Positions 8,161 to 16,401 of a stretch of 64,000 nt of DNA are shown in pieces; position 1 is the first letter of the stretch; every line of letters begins with the position of its first letter. The notes under the pieces were generated by a model. It was given only the letters and a program-made list of their open reading frames with translations, searched no databases and was not told the origin of the DNA. This DNA comes from an uncultured Clostridia bacterium (GTDB lineage: Bacteria; Bacillota; Clostridia; UBA1381): the NCBI GenBank assembly GCA_947626135.1, contig CANQQZ010000002.1, positions 62,001 through 126,000 on the forward strand, in the 5' to 3' direction. A program made the translations under genes and the position numbers.

Positions 8161-8885
8161 TACGGAAGCGACGAGCGGAGCTTTTCCATAGCCTTTTTTT
8201 CTATTCTCGAAATCTGTACCTGTGAAACTCCGAAGCTTTTTGCTATTTCAGACTGCGTTTTTCCGCGGAAATACCTCATAATAATCACTCTCTTCTCTCG
8301 TTCTGACAGCGATTTCATGATTTCATCCACCAGTACGCGGTTAATAACATTTTCCTCCATATCGCTTCCCGCAATAATGTCGATAAGAGGCACGGGCTTC
8401 GCACCGCTGTACGCGTTTCCGTACAGCGATTCCGGCGGCGACGCCGCCTCAAACGCCTCGATAAGCGTTTCCGGCGCGGTGCCGCATTCCTTAGCTATTT
8501 CATTTATTGTCGGCTCGCGGCAGAACCGTCTCCGCAGTATTTCCTCCGTCCTCCAGCCCTTCATAGCCGTTTCCTTAAGTGTGCGGCTTATTTTTACCGC
8601 CCCGTCGTCGCGCATAAAACGTTTGATTTCACCGATTATCATCGGCACGGCGTATGTGGAAAAGCACACGCCGAACGCCGAATCGAACTTTTCAGCCGCC
8701 TTTATAAGACCTATTGCTCCTATCTGCGCTATGTCCTCAAAATCGTAGCCGCGCCGCGAAAAGCGCTTCGCCGCGCTGTATACCAAGCCCATATTTCTTT
8801 CTATGAGCTCGTTCTTCGCCGCTTCATCCCCGTCCCTCATACGCTCGATAAGCGCGGCGTTCGCCGATGAAGAATCTCCGCTCAC
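8160..8885 (-). CDS. sigF: RNA polymerase sporulation sigma factor SigF
   Basis: Forespore-specific sigma factor (SpoIIAC). Region 2 is visible as NMGLVYSAAKRF, YDFEDIAQIGAIGLIKAAEKFD and FSTYAVPMIIGEIKRFMRDDG. Region 3 covers the middle, and region 4 ends with SEREKRVIIMRYF and the helix-turn-helix KTQSEIAKSFGVSQVQISRIEKK. 241 residues. Identity as SigF rather than SigG or SigE follows from its position behind spoIIAA-spoIIAB, with an ATGA overlap to spoIIAB. Activity should be held by SpoIIAB until SpoIIAA is dephosphorylated. Confidence 0.95.
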   Translation of the reverse strand: MSGDSSSANAALIERMRDGDEAAKNELIERNMGLVYSAAKRFSRRGYDFEDIAQIGAIGLIKAAEKFDSAFGVCFSTYAVPMIIGEIKRFMRDDGAVKISRTLKETAMKGWRTEEILRRRFCREPTINEIAKECGTAPETLIEAFEAASPPESLYGNAYSGAKPVPLIDIIAGSDMEENVINRVLVDEIMKSLSEREKRVIIMRYFRGKTQSEIAKSFGVSQVQISRIEKKAMEKLRSSLP

Positions 8886-9313
8886 GGCGATACCCGTCCT
8901 ATTTTTTTCGTCATTGTAACACGCGTGCCGCCTCCGCGCTCGCTTTCAACGTCAAGGCTGTCCATAAATGTTTCCATTATTGTAAAGCCCATACCCGAAC
9001 GCTCGTCCTCCGGCTTGCCGGTATAAAGCGGCTCCCGCGCGCGCCTTATATCCGATATTCCCACGCCCTCATCGGAAACGGAGAATTCAACGCAGCCGTC
9101 GTAGATAACGCCCTCCATAAGTATTTTTCCGCCGCGCCCCTCGTAGCCGTGGATAATCGCGTTTGTAACCGCCTCCGATATGGCGGTTTTGATCTCGGAC
9201 AATTCATCCACGGTCGGGTCAAGCCCTACCACAAACGCCGCTGCCACGCCGCGCGCGAATCTCTCGTTCTCCGTTATCGCGGAAAACTCGACCTTCATGC
9301 TGTTATTCAGCAT
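8882..9313 (-). CDS. spoIIAB: anti-sigma F factor / SpoIIAA kinase
   Basis: SpoIIAB binds SigF and also phosphorylates SpoIIAA on serine; it has a GHKL-type ATPase fold. Visible are MKVEFSAITENERFAR, the N-box SEAVTNAIIHGYEG, the G1-like DEGVGISDI and the G2-like RSGMGFTIMETFMD. About 143 residues. The frame stays open upstream to 9448, but the start at 9313 is preferred: a strong GGAGGAGG site lies 10 nt before it and the protein then matches known SpoIIAB N-termini. It overlaps spoIIAA by 7 nt and sigF by 4 nt. Confidence 0.95.
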   Translation of the reverse strand: MLNNSMKVEFSAITENERFARGVAAAFVVGLDPTVDELSEIKTAISEAVTNAIIHGYEGRGGKILMEGVIYDGCVEFSVSDEGVGISDIRRAREPLYTGKPEDERSGMGFTIMETFMDSLDVESERGGGTRVTMTKKIGRVSP

Positions 9314-9654
9314 ATTCCCGCCACCTCCTCCAACGCATCCTGAAGCCTTTCCGCTATTATAACGATCTCGCGTATTCCGGACATCGAAATAAGCCGCTCG
9401 ACATACGGCGACATACCGAATACCGCCACGTTTCCCCCGATAGCGCATACCGTTCTGTACCTTCCCATTATCACGCCTATGCCGGATGAGTCCATAAACC
9501 GCACCCGACGCATATCAAACGCGACATTTTTCAGACCCGTTTTCCGTAAAAGCTTGTCCGCGCCCACACGTATTTTTTCGGCTGCGTGCTGATCAAGCTC
9601 GCTGTCCGGACGTATGACGAGCGTTTGATATTTGCCCATTATCGTCATTTCCAT
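9307..9654 (-). CDS. spoIIAA: anti-sigma F factor antagonist
   Basis: STAS-domain anti-anti-sigma factor of 115 residues. The MDSSGIGVIMGRY segment (residues 54-66) contains the serine that SpoIIAB phosphorylates and that SpoIIE dephosphorylates; SpoIIE is not in this window. Dephosphorylated SpoIIAA frees SigF in the forespore. First gene of the spoIIA operon; ATG preceded by AAAAGGAGC. Confidence 0.95.
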   Translation of the reverse strand: MEMTIMGKYQTLVIRPDSELDQHAAEKIRVGADKLLRKTGLKNVAFDMRRVRFMDSSGIGVIMGRYRTVCAIGGNVAVFGMSPYVERLISMSGIREIVIIAERLQDALEEVAGIC

Positions 9655-9698
9655 TTTTCCTGCTCCTTTTCGCGATTCATATATTTATCCGCATTTTT

Positions 9699-9727
9699 AA
9701 TTACTATTGTTTTCCATTATTTTCCTT
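9699..9727 (-). promoter_or_regulatory. possible SigH-type promoter of spoIIA
   Basis: In Bacillus spoIIA is transcribed by SigH. Minus strand AAAGGAAAA fits the SigH -35 element, but the downstream element reads GTAATT where GAAT is expected, so the match is imperfect. About 45 nt remain to the spoIIAA start. The rest of the 9655-9938 gap is AT-rich and holds the divergent promoter at 9851. Confidence 0.25.
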
Positions 9728-9850
9728 TGATGAATTTTGAGAAGTTTTGCCGAAATTCGCCTCCAAACGGTAAATTGCATAAAAAGCGCCGCTTAAATCA
9801 GCCGCTAACGTTAAACTTTGTTAAAAATTCTCCGGCGCGGACAAAATAGC

Positions 9851-9879
9851 TTGACTGCAATTTGCAAGTGTGATAAAAT
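9851..9879 (+). promoter_or_regulatory. sigma-A-type promoter of the acylation cluster
   Basis: TTGACT (9851-9856), 17-bp spacer, TAAAAT (9874-9879); start near 9886, about 53 nt before the SGNH gene. This suggests vegetative rather than spore-specific expression of the five genes that follow. Confidence 0.7.
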
Positions 9880-9938
9880 CTTCATTATAGTATGTCAGAA
9901 ATAAATTCGGCGTTCGCGTCAAGGGAGCAAATAATGCA

Positions 9939-10766
9939 ATGGCTGTAGACAGAAAAAGAATTGAGGATATAAAGAGGCGGAGTGAAGAGCGCGAAAGAAA
10001 GGCAAAACGCAGAATATTTATGCTGCGCCGCGTACTGCTGGCTCTTGCGGCTTTAGCCATAATCGCCGCCGCTGTGTTCGCCGTGCGCGGATGTGTCGGC
10101 TCGATACGTAAAAAGCACGCAGAGAATGCGGCGCTCAAAGCCGCAGAGAGCACTGCTGTACCCACGCCCGCGCCTTCCCCGTCATATAATGAGAAGGGAA
10201 TTAATGAAACATTTTTTTCAAACAGCGCATTTTTCGGCAATTCCTTTATAGAAGGCATGAAGGTATACGAGCTTGTTCCCTCGGATACGGATTATATATC
10301 CAAGGTGGGCTTTACCGTATCGCAGGCGTCAACGGAGGCAGCCGACGGCGGCACCGTTCCGGCGATTGAGGAATTCAGCTCCGGCAGGCAATACGATAAA
10401 ATATTTATGATGTTCGGCGAGAATGAGATAGGCTGGATAGGCGACGCTTTCTTTGAGCAGTATGAGGCTATGATCAATAAAATAAAGGAAATGCAGCCCG
10501 ACGCGAAAATATACCTTATGTCGATCACGCCGATTTCAAAAACGGCGTCGGACAGAGCTGACGACGGTCTTACGCTGAGCAAGATAAAGGCTTATAACTC
10601 CGGAATTAAGACGGTAGCCGCAAACACAAATTCGACATATGTCGATTTGTTCACGGTTATAGCGGGTCCGGACGGATACCTTCCCGAAAACGCCGCAACG
10701 GACGGTGTACATTTCGGCGAGGATTATTATATAAAATGCTTAAAATATATGCAGGAACAGATCTAA
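9939..10766 (+). CDS. membrane-anchored SGNH/GDSL-type hydrolase
   Basis: Residues 1-28 are highly basic, 31-50 form one membrane helix, and a Pro-rich linker (about 74-83) leads to an extracellular SGNH-hydrolase domain. Block I reads FFGNSFIEG with the predicted nucleophile Ser102, where Asn replaces the usual Asp of GDS. Block III is FGENEIGW (about 159-166), and block V DGVHF gives the Asp255/His258 pair. Such enzymes remove or transfer acyl groups on carbohydrates. Together with the MBOAT and DHHW genes downstream it probably edits acylation of a surface polymer. The substrate is unknown. First gene of the cluster. Confidence 0.75.
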   Translation: MAVDRKRIEDIKRRSEERERKAKRRIFMLRRVLLALAALAIIAAAVFAVRGCVGSIRKKHAENAALKAAESTAVPTPAPSPSYNEKGINETFFSNSAFFGNSFIEGMKVYELVPSDTDYISKVGFTVSQASTEAADGGTVPAIEEFSSGRQYDKIFMMFGENEIGWIGDAFFEQYEAMINKIKEMQPDAKIYLMSITPISKTASDRADDGLTLSKIKAYNSGIKTVAANTNSTYVDLFTVIAGPDGYLPENAATDGVHFGEDYYIKCLKYMQEQI

Positions 10767-10783
10767 AAACAGGAGGATTTAAA

Positions 10784-11308
10784 ATGAAAAAGCTATTAAT
10801 GTTAACGGCGGGACTTATGTGCATCCTTGCGCTCACCGCCTGCGGCGGTTCTACAGCCGGCGATACGTCCGGGGATACAGCGCAGACAGAAGCCTCGCAG
10901 ACGGGAGAAACGGAAAACATGGCTGTTAAGACGGCGGCAATTTTGAATGAAACCGCTCATTTTGCCGAGGATTTAACGGAAATGTCCTCCGACGCGGTTA
11001 TGCGCCGCTACGGTCTTGACGGCGAAACGGTAGTCAACGCGGCAGGCTATGCCGGAACTCCGGCTGTCGTGGATGAAATCGCTGTTTTTGAGGCAAAGGA
11101 CGTCGATAAGGTGATAGAAGCGGCAAACGCGCGGATAGAATCGCAAAAAACAAATTATTCCTCTTACGCGCCCGACCAGGTACCAAAGCTTGACGATGCG
11201 GTTATCATGCGGCTGGGGAACTCCGACTGTGTGGCTGTATGCGTAAGCGAGGATACGTCGGAAACGATAAGCAATATACTTTCCGCTGTAGCGGATGATG
11301 CGGAATAA
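10784..11308 (+). CDS. DUF4358-type lipoprotein
   Basis: 174-residue lipoprotein: signal MKKLLMLTAGLMCILALTACG with lipobox LTAC, followed by an Asp/Ser/Thr/Glu-rich linker. The globular part resembles DUF4358, with AAGYAGTPAVVDEIAVFEAKDVDKV and a late region RLGNSDCVAVCVSEDT. The frame extends upstream, but AGGAGG lies 7 nt before the ATG at 10784. DUF4358 has no known enzymatic role; in Firmicutes it often lies beside MBOAT and DHHW genes, as here, suggesting an accessory function in polymer acylation (inference). Confidence 0.75.
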   Translation: MKKLLMLTAGLMCILALTACGGSTAGDTSGDTAQTEASQTGETENMAVKTAAILNETAHFAEDLTEMSSDAVMRRYGLDGETVVNAAGYAGTPAVVDEIAVFEAKDVDKVIEAANARIESQKTNYSSYAPDQVPKLDDAVIMRLGNSDCVAVCVSEDTSETISNILSAVADDAE

Positions 11309-11323
11309 GGAGCATTAGTTAAA

Positions 11324-12712
11324 GTGAATTTTTCAAGTCTGATATTTATGTTCCTGTACCTTCCTCCGGTGCTGGGAATATATTATATCGCGCCGCGGCG
11401 GTGTCGGAACGCCTTTTTGCTTATCGCAAATCTTATATTTTACGGCTGGGGCGAGCCTGTATTCGTGCTCGTTATGGCGGCGTCGATCATCAGCAATTAC
11501 ATATTCGGTCTTTTAATAGAAAAATACCGCAGCAGCAAACGTCTTTCAAGGACGTTTGTTGTTTTTGCGCTTGTGATAAGCTTCGGGCTGCTCGGTATCT
11601 TCAAGTACGCCGGCTTCATCTCGGATTTACTGCGGCGGATACCGCTCTTGTGCGCCATGCCGCGAATTGACATAGCTCTGCCTATCGGCATATCCTTCTA
11701 TACCTTCCAGGCGGTGTCGTATATCATAGACGTTTACCGCCGCGACACCGCCCCTCAGAAAAGTCTGATAAATTTCGGCACATATATCTCATTTTTTCCG
11801 CAGCTAATCGCCGGACCAATCGTCCGCTACAGGGATATAGCGGATATGCTCGATAACCGCCGCGAAAGCGTTTCGCAGTTCGCGGACGGCGTAAGGCTTT
11901 TCACGGTGGGATTGTCCAAAAAGGTCCTTATCGCCAATCAAGCCGGTATGCTTTTCGACGCTCTGCGCGAGGGCGGCGGGATCGCCGCAGCCTGGATAGG
12001 TATAGCCGCGTATGCGTTTCAAATTTATTTCGACTTCTCGGGCTATTCCGATATGGCGTGCGGGCTCGGAAAAATGTTCGGCTTTGAATTTATGAAAAAC
12101 TTCAACTATCCGTACATTTCAAAAAGCATAACGGAGTTTTGGCGCCGCTGGCATATAAGCCTTAGCACATGGTTCCGCGATTATGTTTATATTCCGCTCG
12201 GCGGCAACCGCCGGAAAACGCCGCGCGTCATTTTCAATCTGTTTGTCGTATGGGCTCTCACCGGGCTCTGGCACGGCGCAAGCCTGAATTTTCTGCTTTG
12301 GGGAATATATTATTTCGTTCTTCTTGTGCTTGAAAAATACGTATACGGCAAATACCTTGAAATGCTTCCGTCAGCGTTAAAACATATATACTCGCTGTTT
12401 TTTATACTCGTCGGATGGACAATATTCTATTTTGAGGACGGCGCGGAGCTCCTGACGTATTTTTCGCGCATGTTCACCTTGTCCGACGGCATAATAAGCG
12501 CGGCTGCCTTAAGTACCGTAATATCATATATTCCGCTTATGGCGGCGGCAGCCTTCGCCTGCACGCCCGCAGCGAAGTGCTTATGGACAAGGGTAAGGGA
12601 CCGCAGACCCGCGGCTGTCCTTGAATTTGCCGCCGCTGCCGCGGCGCTGGTGCTGTGCACCGCGGCGCTGGTAAGTCAAAGCTATAACCCGTTTTTGTAC
12701 TTTAGGTTTTAG
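11324..12712 (+). CDS. MBOAT family O-acyltransferase (AlgI/DltB-like)
   Basis: Polytopic membrane protein of 462 residues that should pass acyl groups across the membrane to an extracellular acceptor. Family blocks seen: FLYLPPVLGIYYI, NLIFYGWGEP, PIGISFYTFQAVSYIIDVYR, the FWRRWHISLSTWFRDYVYIPLGG block with His277, and ALTGLWHGASLNFLLWG with the catalytic His317. It starts with GTG preceded by AAGGAG. The next gene encodes a DHHW protein, the AlgJ/AlgX-like partner. The acceptor could be an exopolysaccharide, teichoic acid or peptidoglycan; the sequence does not say. Confidence 0.92.
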   Translation: MNFSSLIFMFLYLPPVLGIYYIAPRRCRNAFLLIANLIFYGWGEPVFVLVMAASIISNYIFGLLIEKYRSSKRLSRTFVVFALVISFGLLGIFKYAGFISDLLRRIPLLCAMPRIDIALPIGISFYTFQAVSYIIDVYRRDTAPQKSLINFGTYISFFPQLIAGPIVRYRDIADMLDNRRESVSQFADGVRLFTVGLSKKVLIANQAGMLFDALREGGGIAAAWIGIAAYAFQIYFDFSGYSDMACGLGKMFGFEFMKNFNYPYISKSITEFWRRWHISLSTWFRDYVYIPLGGNRRKTPRVIFNLFVVWALTGLWHGASLNFLLWGIYYFVLLVLEKYVYGKYLEMLPSALKHIYSLFFILVGWTIFYFEDGAELLTYFSRMFTLSDGIISAAALSTVISYIPLMAAAAFACTPAAKCLWTRVRDRRPAAVLEFAAAAAALVLCTAALVSQSYNPFLYFRF

Positions 12713-12726
12713 GAGGTGGCGTTTAT

Positions 12727-13827
12727 ATGCGTGACAAAATGATAACGGCGCTCTTTACCGTGTTTATATCCGTTATTTTTGTTTTATTTTTTGTCCTTCC
12801 GAAGCATGATTTTTCGGTGAATGAAAAGCGCTCGCTTGCCGAACCGCCCGAATTTGGCGCCGCGGACATCTTTAACGGCTCGTATGAAAAGAAAACGGAG
12901 GATTATCTGACCGATCATTTTCCGTTTCGCAGCGGGTTTGTCGCGGCAAACTCGTATTTTCAGCTCGCCTCCGGACGCAACGGTGTCTCCGGAGTATACA
13001 AGGGCAGGAACGGCTACCTTATAAACACTCCGGTAAAAACGCCGAATTTTGATAAAAATATCGCCTTGATAAGCCGCTTCCTCCGCAAATCGCATATTCC
13101 CGCGGCGGTTATTATAGTGCCGACTGCCGGCTCGGTTATGGACGATATGCTCCCGAAAAATCATGCTCCGTACCCCGACCGCGCCCTGATTGCCGACGCG
13201 TATTCGATTCTGGGCGGCGACGCGCGGACGATCGACCTGTTCGGTGTGTTTGACAAGCTAAAAAAAAGCGAGCAGCTTTATTACAAAACCGATCATCACT
13301 GGACAAGCCTCGGCGCATATGAGGCATATAAGGAGCTTGACCCGAACACTGAGGAAAAATCGGATTTTACAATCGAATCATACGGCGGATTCCGCGGCAC
13401 GACATATTCAAAAAGCGCTCTCTGGCTCGAGGGCTGCGATAATATTGATTTATGGACATATCCCGCTGATATAACCGTGACGATATCCGACGGTGCGGAT
13501 AAAAAAACGTCTGCGGATATGTTTTTCCGCGAACACTTGAAGGAGGCGGATAAATATCCGGTATTTCTCAACGGGAACCACGCGTACACGCGTATAGAGA
13601 ACAAAAGCGCCGGCGGAGGCAGGCGTTTGCTTATGATAAAGGATTCCTACGGAAATTCGCTCGCGCCGTTCCTCGCGCGCAGCCGCAATATCGTGGACAT
13701 GGTTGATTTGCGCTATTTCACGGATACCGTAACGTCCCTGTGCGAGCGGGAAAATTATGACGAAATCCTATTCGTCTACGGACTTTCCACCGCCGCCGAA
13801 ACAACAGATATAAATATGCTCGAATAA
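12727..13827 (+). CDS. DHHW-family protein (AlgJ/AlgX-like O-acetylation partner)
   Basis: 366 residues with one N-terminal membrane anchor (about 6-24) and an extracellular SGNH-like domain. Visible are DHFPFRSGF, the YYKTDHHWTSLGAYEAY motif (DHHW at 189-192) and MIKDSYGNSLAPFL with Ser307. In alginate O-acetylation, AlgJ and AlgX use the Asp-His and Ser of these motifs to receive the acyl group moved by the MBOAT protein AlgI. Start 14 nt after the MBOAT stop with a GGAGG site, so the two are co-transcribed. Confidence 0.9.
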   Translation: MRDKMITALFTVFISVIFVLFFVLPKHDFSVNEKRSLAEPPEFGAADIFNGSYEKKTEDYLTDHFPFRSGFVAANSYFQLASGRNGVSGVYKGRNGYLINTPVKTPNFDKNIALISRFLRKSHIPAAVIIVPTAGSVMDDMLPKNHAPYPDRALIADAYSILGGDARTIDLFGVFDKLKKSEQLYYKTDHHWTSLGAYEAYKELDPNTEEKSDFTIESYGGFRGTTYSKSALWLEGCDNIDLWTYPADITVTISDGADKKTSADMFFREHLKEADKYPVFLNGNHAYTRIENKSAGGGRRLLMIKDSYGNSLAPFLARSRNIVDMVDLRYFTDTVTSLCERENYDEILFVYGLSTAAETTDINMLE

Positions 13828-13841
13828 AAGGAGGTGTTATT

Positions 13842-14096
13842 ATGCAGAAATATTCGTACCAGCCTACCGGCGTATGCTCTCAAATGATAACGTTTACAAT
13901 AAACGATAACGACTGTGTAACCGACGTGCGCTTTACCGGCGGCTGCAACGGCAACACGCAGGGTATTGCGGCGCTTATCGAGGGCATGGACCGCGATGAG
14001 GCAATCAAACGTCTAAAGGGTATCGACTGCCGCGGACGCGGTACCTCCTGCCCCGACCAGCTTGCCTGCGCGCTCGCGGCAAGCAGGGATGCGTAA
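13842..14096 (+). CDS. TSCPD domain protein
   Basis: 84-residue cytosolic protein consisting of one TSCPD domain, named for the TSCPDQLA motif seen here at about 70-77. The domain also occurs at the C-terminus of adenosylcobalamin-dependent ribonucleotide reductases; small stand-alone copies such as this are common in Clostridia and have no assigned function. Four cysteines are visible (CSQM, GGCNG, DCRG, SCPD), suggesting metal or redox chemistry. It follows the DHHW gene by 14 nt with an AAAGGAGG site, so it may only share the transcript. Confidence 0.85.
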   Translation: MQKYSYQPTGVCSQMITFTINDNDCVTDVRFTGGCNGNTQGIAALIEGMDRDEAIKRLKGIDCRGRGTSCPDQLACALAASRDA

Positions 14097-14193
14097 CGAA
14101 AACGTAACACAAACTCAAAACATAATCGTGAAAAAACCTTCATATACTTCAATGTCGCTCATATTGCGGACATAGTATAGGGAGGTTTTTATT

Positions 14194-14682
14194 TTGAAAA
14201 AAATTGTGTTTTTCGCTCTGATTTTAACATGCGCCGTGACGATTATTTTTGCCGTGAACGCGGACAAGCCCGTTGAAGAGCTCAGGCTTTACGTCGTTGA
14301 TGCGGAAATGCTTCATCTAATCCCCATAAAAATCCGCGTTCGTGAAACGGATCTGAACGGCGAGGCGCGCGAGGTAATCTCCGCGCTCATACGAGGCTTC
14401 GACGACAATCCCAAAATACGGCGGCTTATACCGAAAATACGTGGCTGCATGAGCGTTCGGGTAAAAGGAAACACGGCGTATGTAAACATTTCAAAATCAA
14501 TGATTAAAAATCATCCCGACGGGCGCGAGCTTGAGAAGCTTACGGTGTACTCAATCGTAAACTCTCTTACAAGCCTGAGCGGAATAAACAATGTCCAATT
14601 TACCATAAACGGGAAAATACGCCGTGATTTTATGGGATATATGGATATGCGCGGCGCGTTCGCGTTTGAAAAGGTGGTTTAA
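14194..14682 (+). CDS. GerMN-domain (GerM-like) sporulation/germination protein
   Basis: 162 residues with an N-terminal hydrophobic signal or anchor (2-21) and one GerMN domain: LRLYVVDAEMLHLIPI, EVISALIRGF, VRVKGNTAYVNISKSM and the LEKLTVYSIVNSLTSLSGINNVQFTINGK block typical of GerM. In Bacillus, GerM stabilises the SpoIIQ-SpoIIIAH channel during engulfment. Its place directly before spoIIIA fits that role. The start is TTG at 14194, chosen because GGGAGG precedes it. TCATATA and CATATTGC near 14142-14168 could be SigE-like elements but match poorly. Confidence 0.8.
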   Translation: MKKIVFFALILTCAVTIIFAVNADKPVEELRLYVVDAEMLHLIPIKIRVRETDLNGEAREVISALIRGFDDNPKIRRLIPKIRGCMSVRVKGNTAYVNISKSMIKNHPDGRELEKLTVYSIVNSLTSLSGINNVQFTINGKIRRDFMGYMDMRGAFAFEKVV

Positions 14683-14766
14683 TTTTATGTTCTAAACCTG
14701 TCCTATTTTTAATAGTTATAAGCGTGTACAAAAATAAACCGATACAAAAACGCAAGGAGGACGACA

Positions 14767-15684
14767 ATGTATATAGCAACAAACAAAACCGTATCCTCAT
14801 CCCGCCGGATAACAGCCTATATGCCGCATTCGCTCAGGCGATACATGTACGGAATAAATTTCGACACGGCATATGAAATACACCTCGGCGTTAACATGCC
14901 TCTCGCCGTATATTTCCCCGACGGACGTTTTTTCGTCACGCGGCGCGGCATACTGACAAGGAACGCTTCCGAAGGCGTCACCGTAACGCGCGCCGATATA
15001 GACGGCGCTCTCGAGCTTATAACGGACGCGTCGATTTATTCGGTAAAGGACGAGATATGCGGCGGCTTCGTCACGGTCGACGGCGGACACCGCGTCGGTA
15101 TAACCGGCAGCGCTGTAATAAGAAACGGAAGGATTTCGTTTGTAAAGGACATTTCCGCTTTGAATTTCAGGCTCGCGGCGGAGGTGACCGGCGCCGCGGA
15201 TAACGTCATAGCCGCCGTAACAGACGGACAAACAGTAAAAAACACTCTTTTCATATCGCCTCCCGGAGCCGGCAAAACGACGATTCTCAGAGATACGGCG
15301 CGCCGGCTTTCCGAGGCGGGCTTCCGCGTGAGCATTGCGGACGAGCGCTATGAAATCGCGGCAATGCACGGCGGGAAAAGCGCCTTTGACCTGGGACCCT
15401 CATGCGACGTATTATCCGGCGCCGCAAAGTCTGAGGCAATGATCACGCTGCTCCGCTCCATGTCTCCGGATGTAATCATCACGGACGAGCTCGGAGGCGA
15501 TGATGATTTTAAAGCCGTGGAAAAGCTTCTGAACTGCGGAGTGAGCGTCATCGCATCCGTTCACGGACGCGGCGTATCTCAGGCGCGTTCAAGATGCGGA
15601 GATCTTATAAAGCTTTTTGATATTGCCGTCGTTATGAGCAAAAATCCGCGTGTCGGTACGATCGAGGATGTGGCGTTGTTATGA
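14767..15684 (+). CDS. spoIIIAA: stage III sporulation protein AA, secretion-type ATPase
   Basis: Cytosolic AAA-type ATPase, related to type II/IV secretion ATPases, that powers the SpoIIIA-SpoIIQ channel between mother cell and forespore. Walker A is SPPGAGKTT (about 164-172); a Walker B-like VIITDELGG lies near 236, followed by SVIASVHGRG. 305 residues, normal. Start preceded by AAGGAGG. It overlaps spoIIIAB by 4 nt. No confident SigE promoter was found in the 84-nt gap upstream; GATACAAA near 14739 is a weak -10 candidate. Confidence 0.95.
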   Translation: MYIATNKTVSSSRRITAYMPHSLRRYMYGINFDTAYEIHLGVNMPLAVYFPDGRFFVTRRGILTRNASEGVTVTRADIDGALELITDASIYSVKDEICGGFVTVDGGHRVGITGSAVIRNGRISFVKDISALNFRLAAEVTGAADNVIAAVTDGQTVKNTLFISPPGAGKTTILRDTARRLSEAGFRVSIADERYEIAAMHGGKSAFDLGPSCDVLSGAAKSEAMITLLRSMSPDVIITDELGGDDDFKAVEKLLNCGVSVIASVHGRGVSQARSRCGDLIKLFDIAVVMSKNPRVGTIEDVALL

Positions 15685-16184
15685 TACGGCTTATCGGAGC
15701 GTCCATGATTATATTCGCCTGCGCCGCGTGCGGCTCGCATATGAGCTCCGGGCTGAAAAAGCGCTGCGAATATCTCGACGCTTACGCCGCGTCCCTCGAA
15801 AGCCTTAAGGCTCACATATGCTTCTCCGATTTCCCGCTCGAAAAGGCGCTGCGGCTTGCGGGAGAAGCAAGCGCCGTTTCGGACGCTTTCTCGGCGGCGG
15901 CGGACGCCATGAAAAGCCTCGGAATAAAAAAGGCCTGGGATACGGCTGTACGCGGCACCTCCGAAGCCTTTTGCCTGACCCGCGCCGACGAGGACGCCCT
16001 TGCCGCGCTCGGCAGCCGGCTCGGACTCACGGACGTGGAGGATCAAAAACGCAATATCGACGGAGTTCTTGCATCGCTGGCTCCGCTGCGGAAGCAAGCC
16101 CGCTCGCAGTATGAAACAAACGGCAGACTGTACCGCAGCGGCGCAGTATTATGCGGGATCCTCGCCGCCGTGCTTCTTATATAG
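15681..16184 (+). CDS. spoIIIAB: stage III sporulation protein AB
   Basis: 167 residues with a hydrophobic segment at each end: N-terminal IGASMIIFACAACGSHMSSGLKK and C-terminal SGAVLCGILAAVLLI. The helical middle contains LDAYAASLESLKAHICFSDFPLEKAL, as in the SpoIIIAB/GspF-like family. Likely the inner-membrane platform of the SpoIIIA channel, contacting the SpoIIIAA ATPase. ATGA overlap with spoIIIAA indicates translational coupling. Confidence 0.93.
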   Translation: MIRLIGASMIIFACAACGSHMSSGLKKRCEYLDAYAASLESLKAHICFSDFPLEKALRLAGEASAVSDAFSAAADAMKSLGIKKAWDTAVRGTSEAFCLTRADEDALAALGSRLGLTDVEDQKRNIDGVLASLAPLRKQARSQYETNGRLYRSGAVLCGILAAVLLI

Positions 16185-16206
16185 ATATATCATCAAGGAG
16201 GCTGAC

Positions 16207-16401
16207 ATGAATATAGATTTGATTTTTCGGGTCGCCGGAGTGGGGATCGTCGTAGCTGTTTTATATCAGCTGCTCTCACGCGCCGGAAGAGACGAGCAGG
16301 CGCTCATGGTGACAATCGCCGGACTTATAGCTGTGCTGTTTATAATTACAAATGAAATCGGCGATTTGTTTGATACCATAAAACGGATATTCGGGCTATG
16401 A
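16207..16401 (+). CDS. spoIIIAC: stage III sporulation protein AC
   Basis: 64-residue membrane protein with two hydrophobic helices: IFRVAGVGIVVAVLYQLL and ALMVTIAGLIAVLFI, ending DLFDTIKRIFGL. Length and sequence match SpoIIIAC. The frame is open further upstream, but the ATG at 16207 after AAGGAGGCTGAC is the true start. It overlaps spoIIIAD by 4 nt. Confidence 0.95.
   Translation: MNIDLIFRVAGVGIVVAVLYQLLSRAGRDEQALMVTIAGLIAVLFIITNEIGDLFDTIKRIFGL

Noticed and set aside
9314-9448. N-terminal extension of SpoIIAB
   Set aside because: The extra 45 residues lie inside spoIIAA coding sequence and do not resemble SpoIIAB; the strong ribosome site fits 9313.
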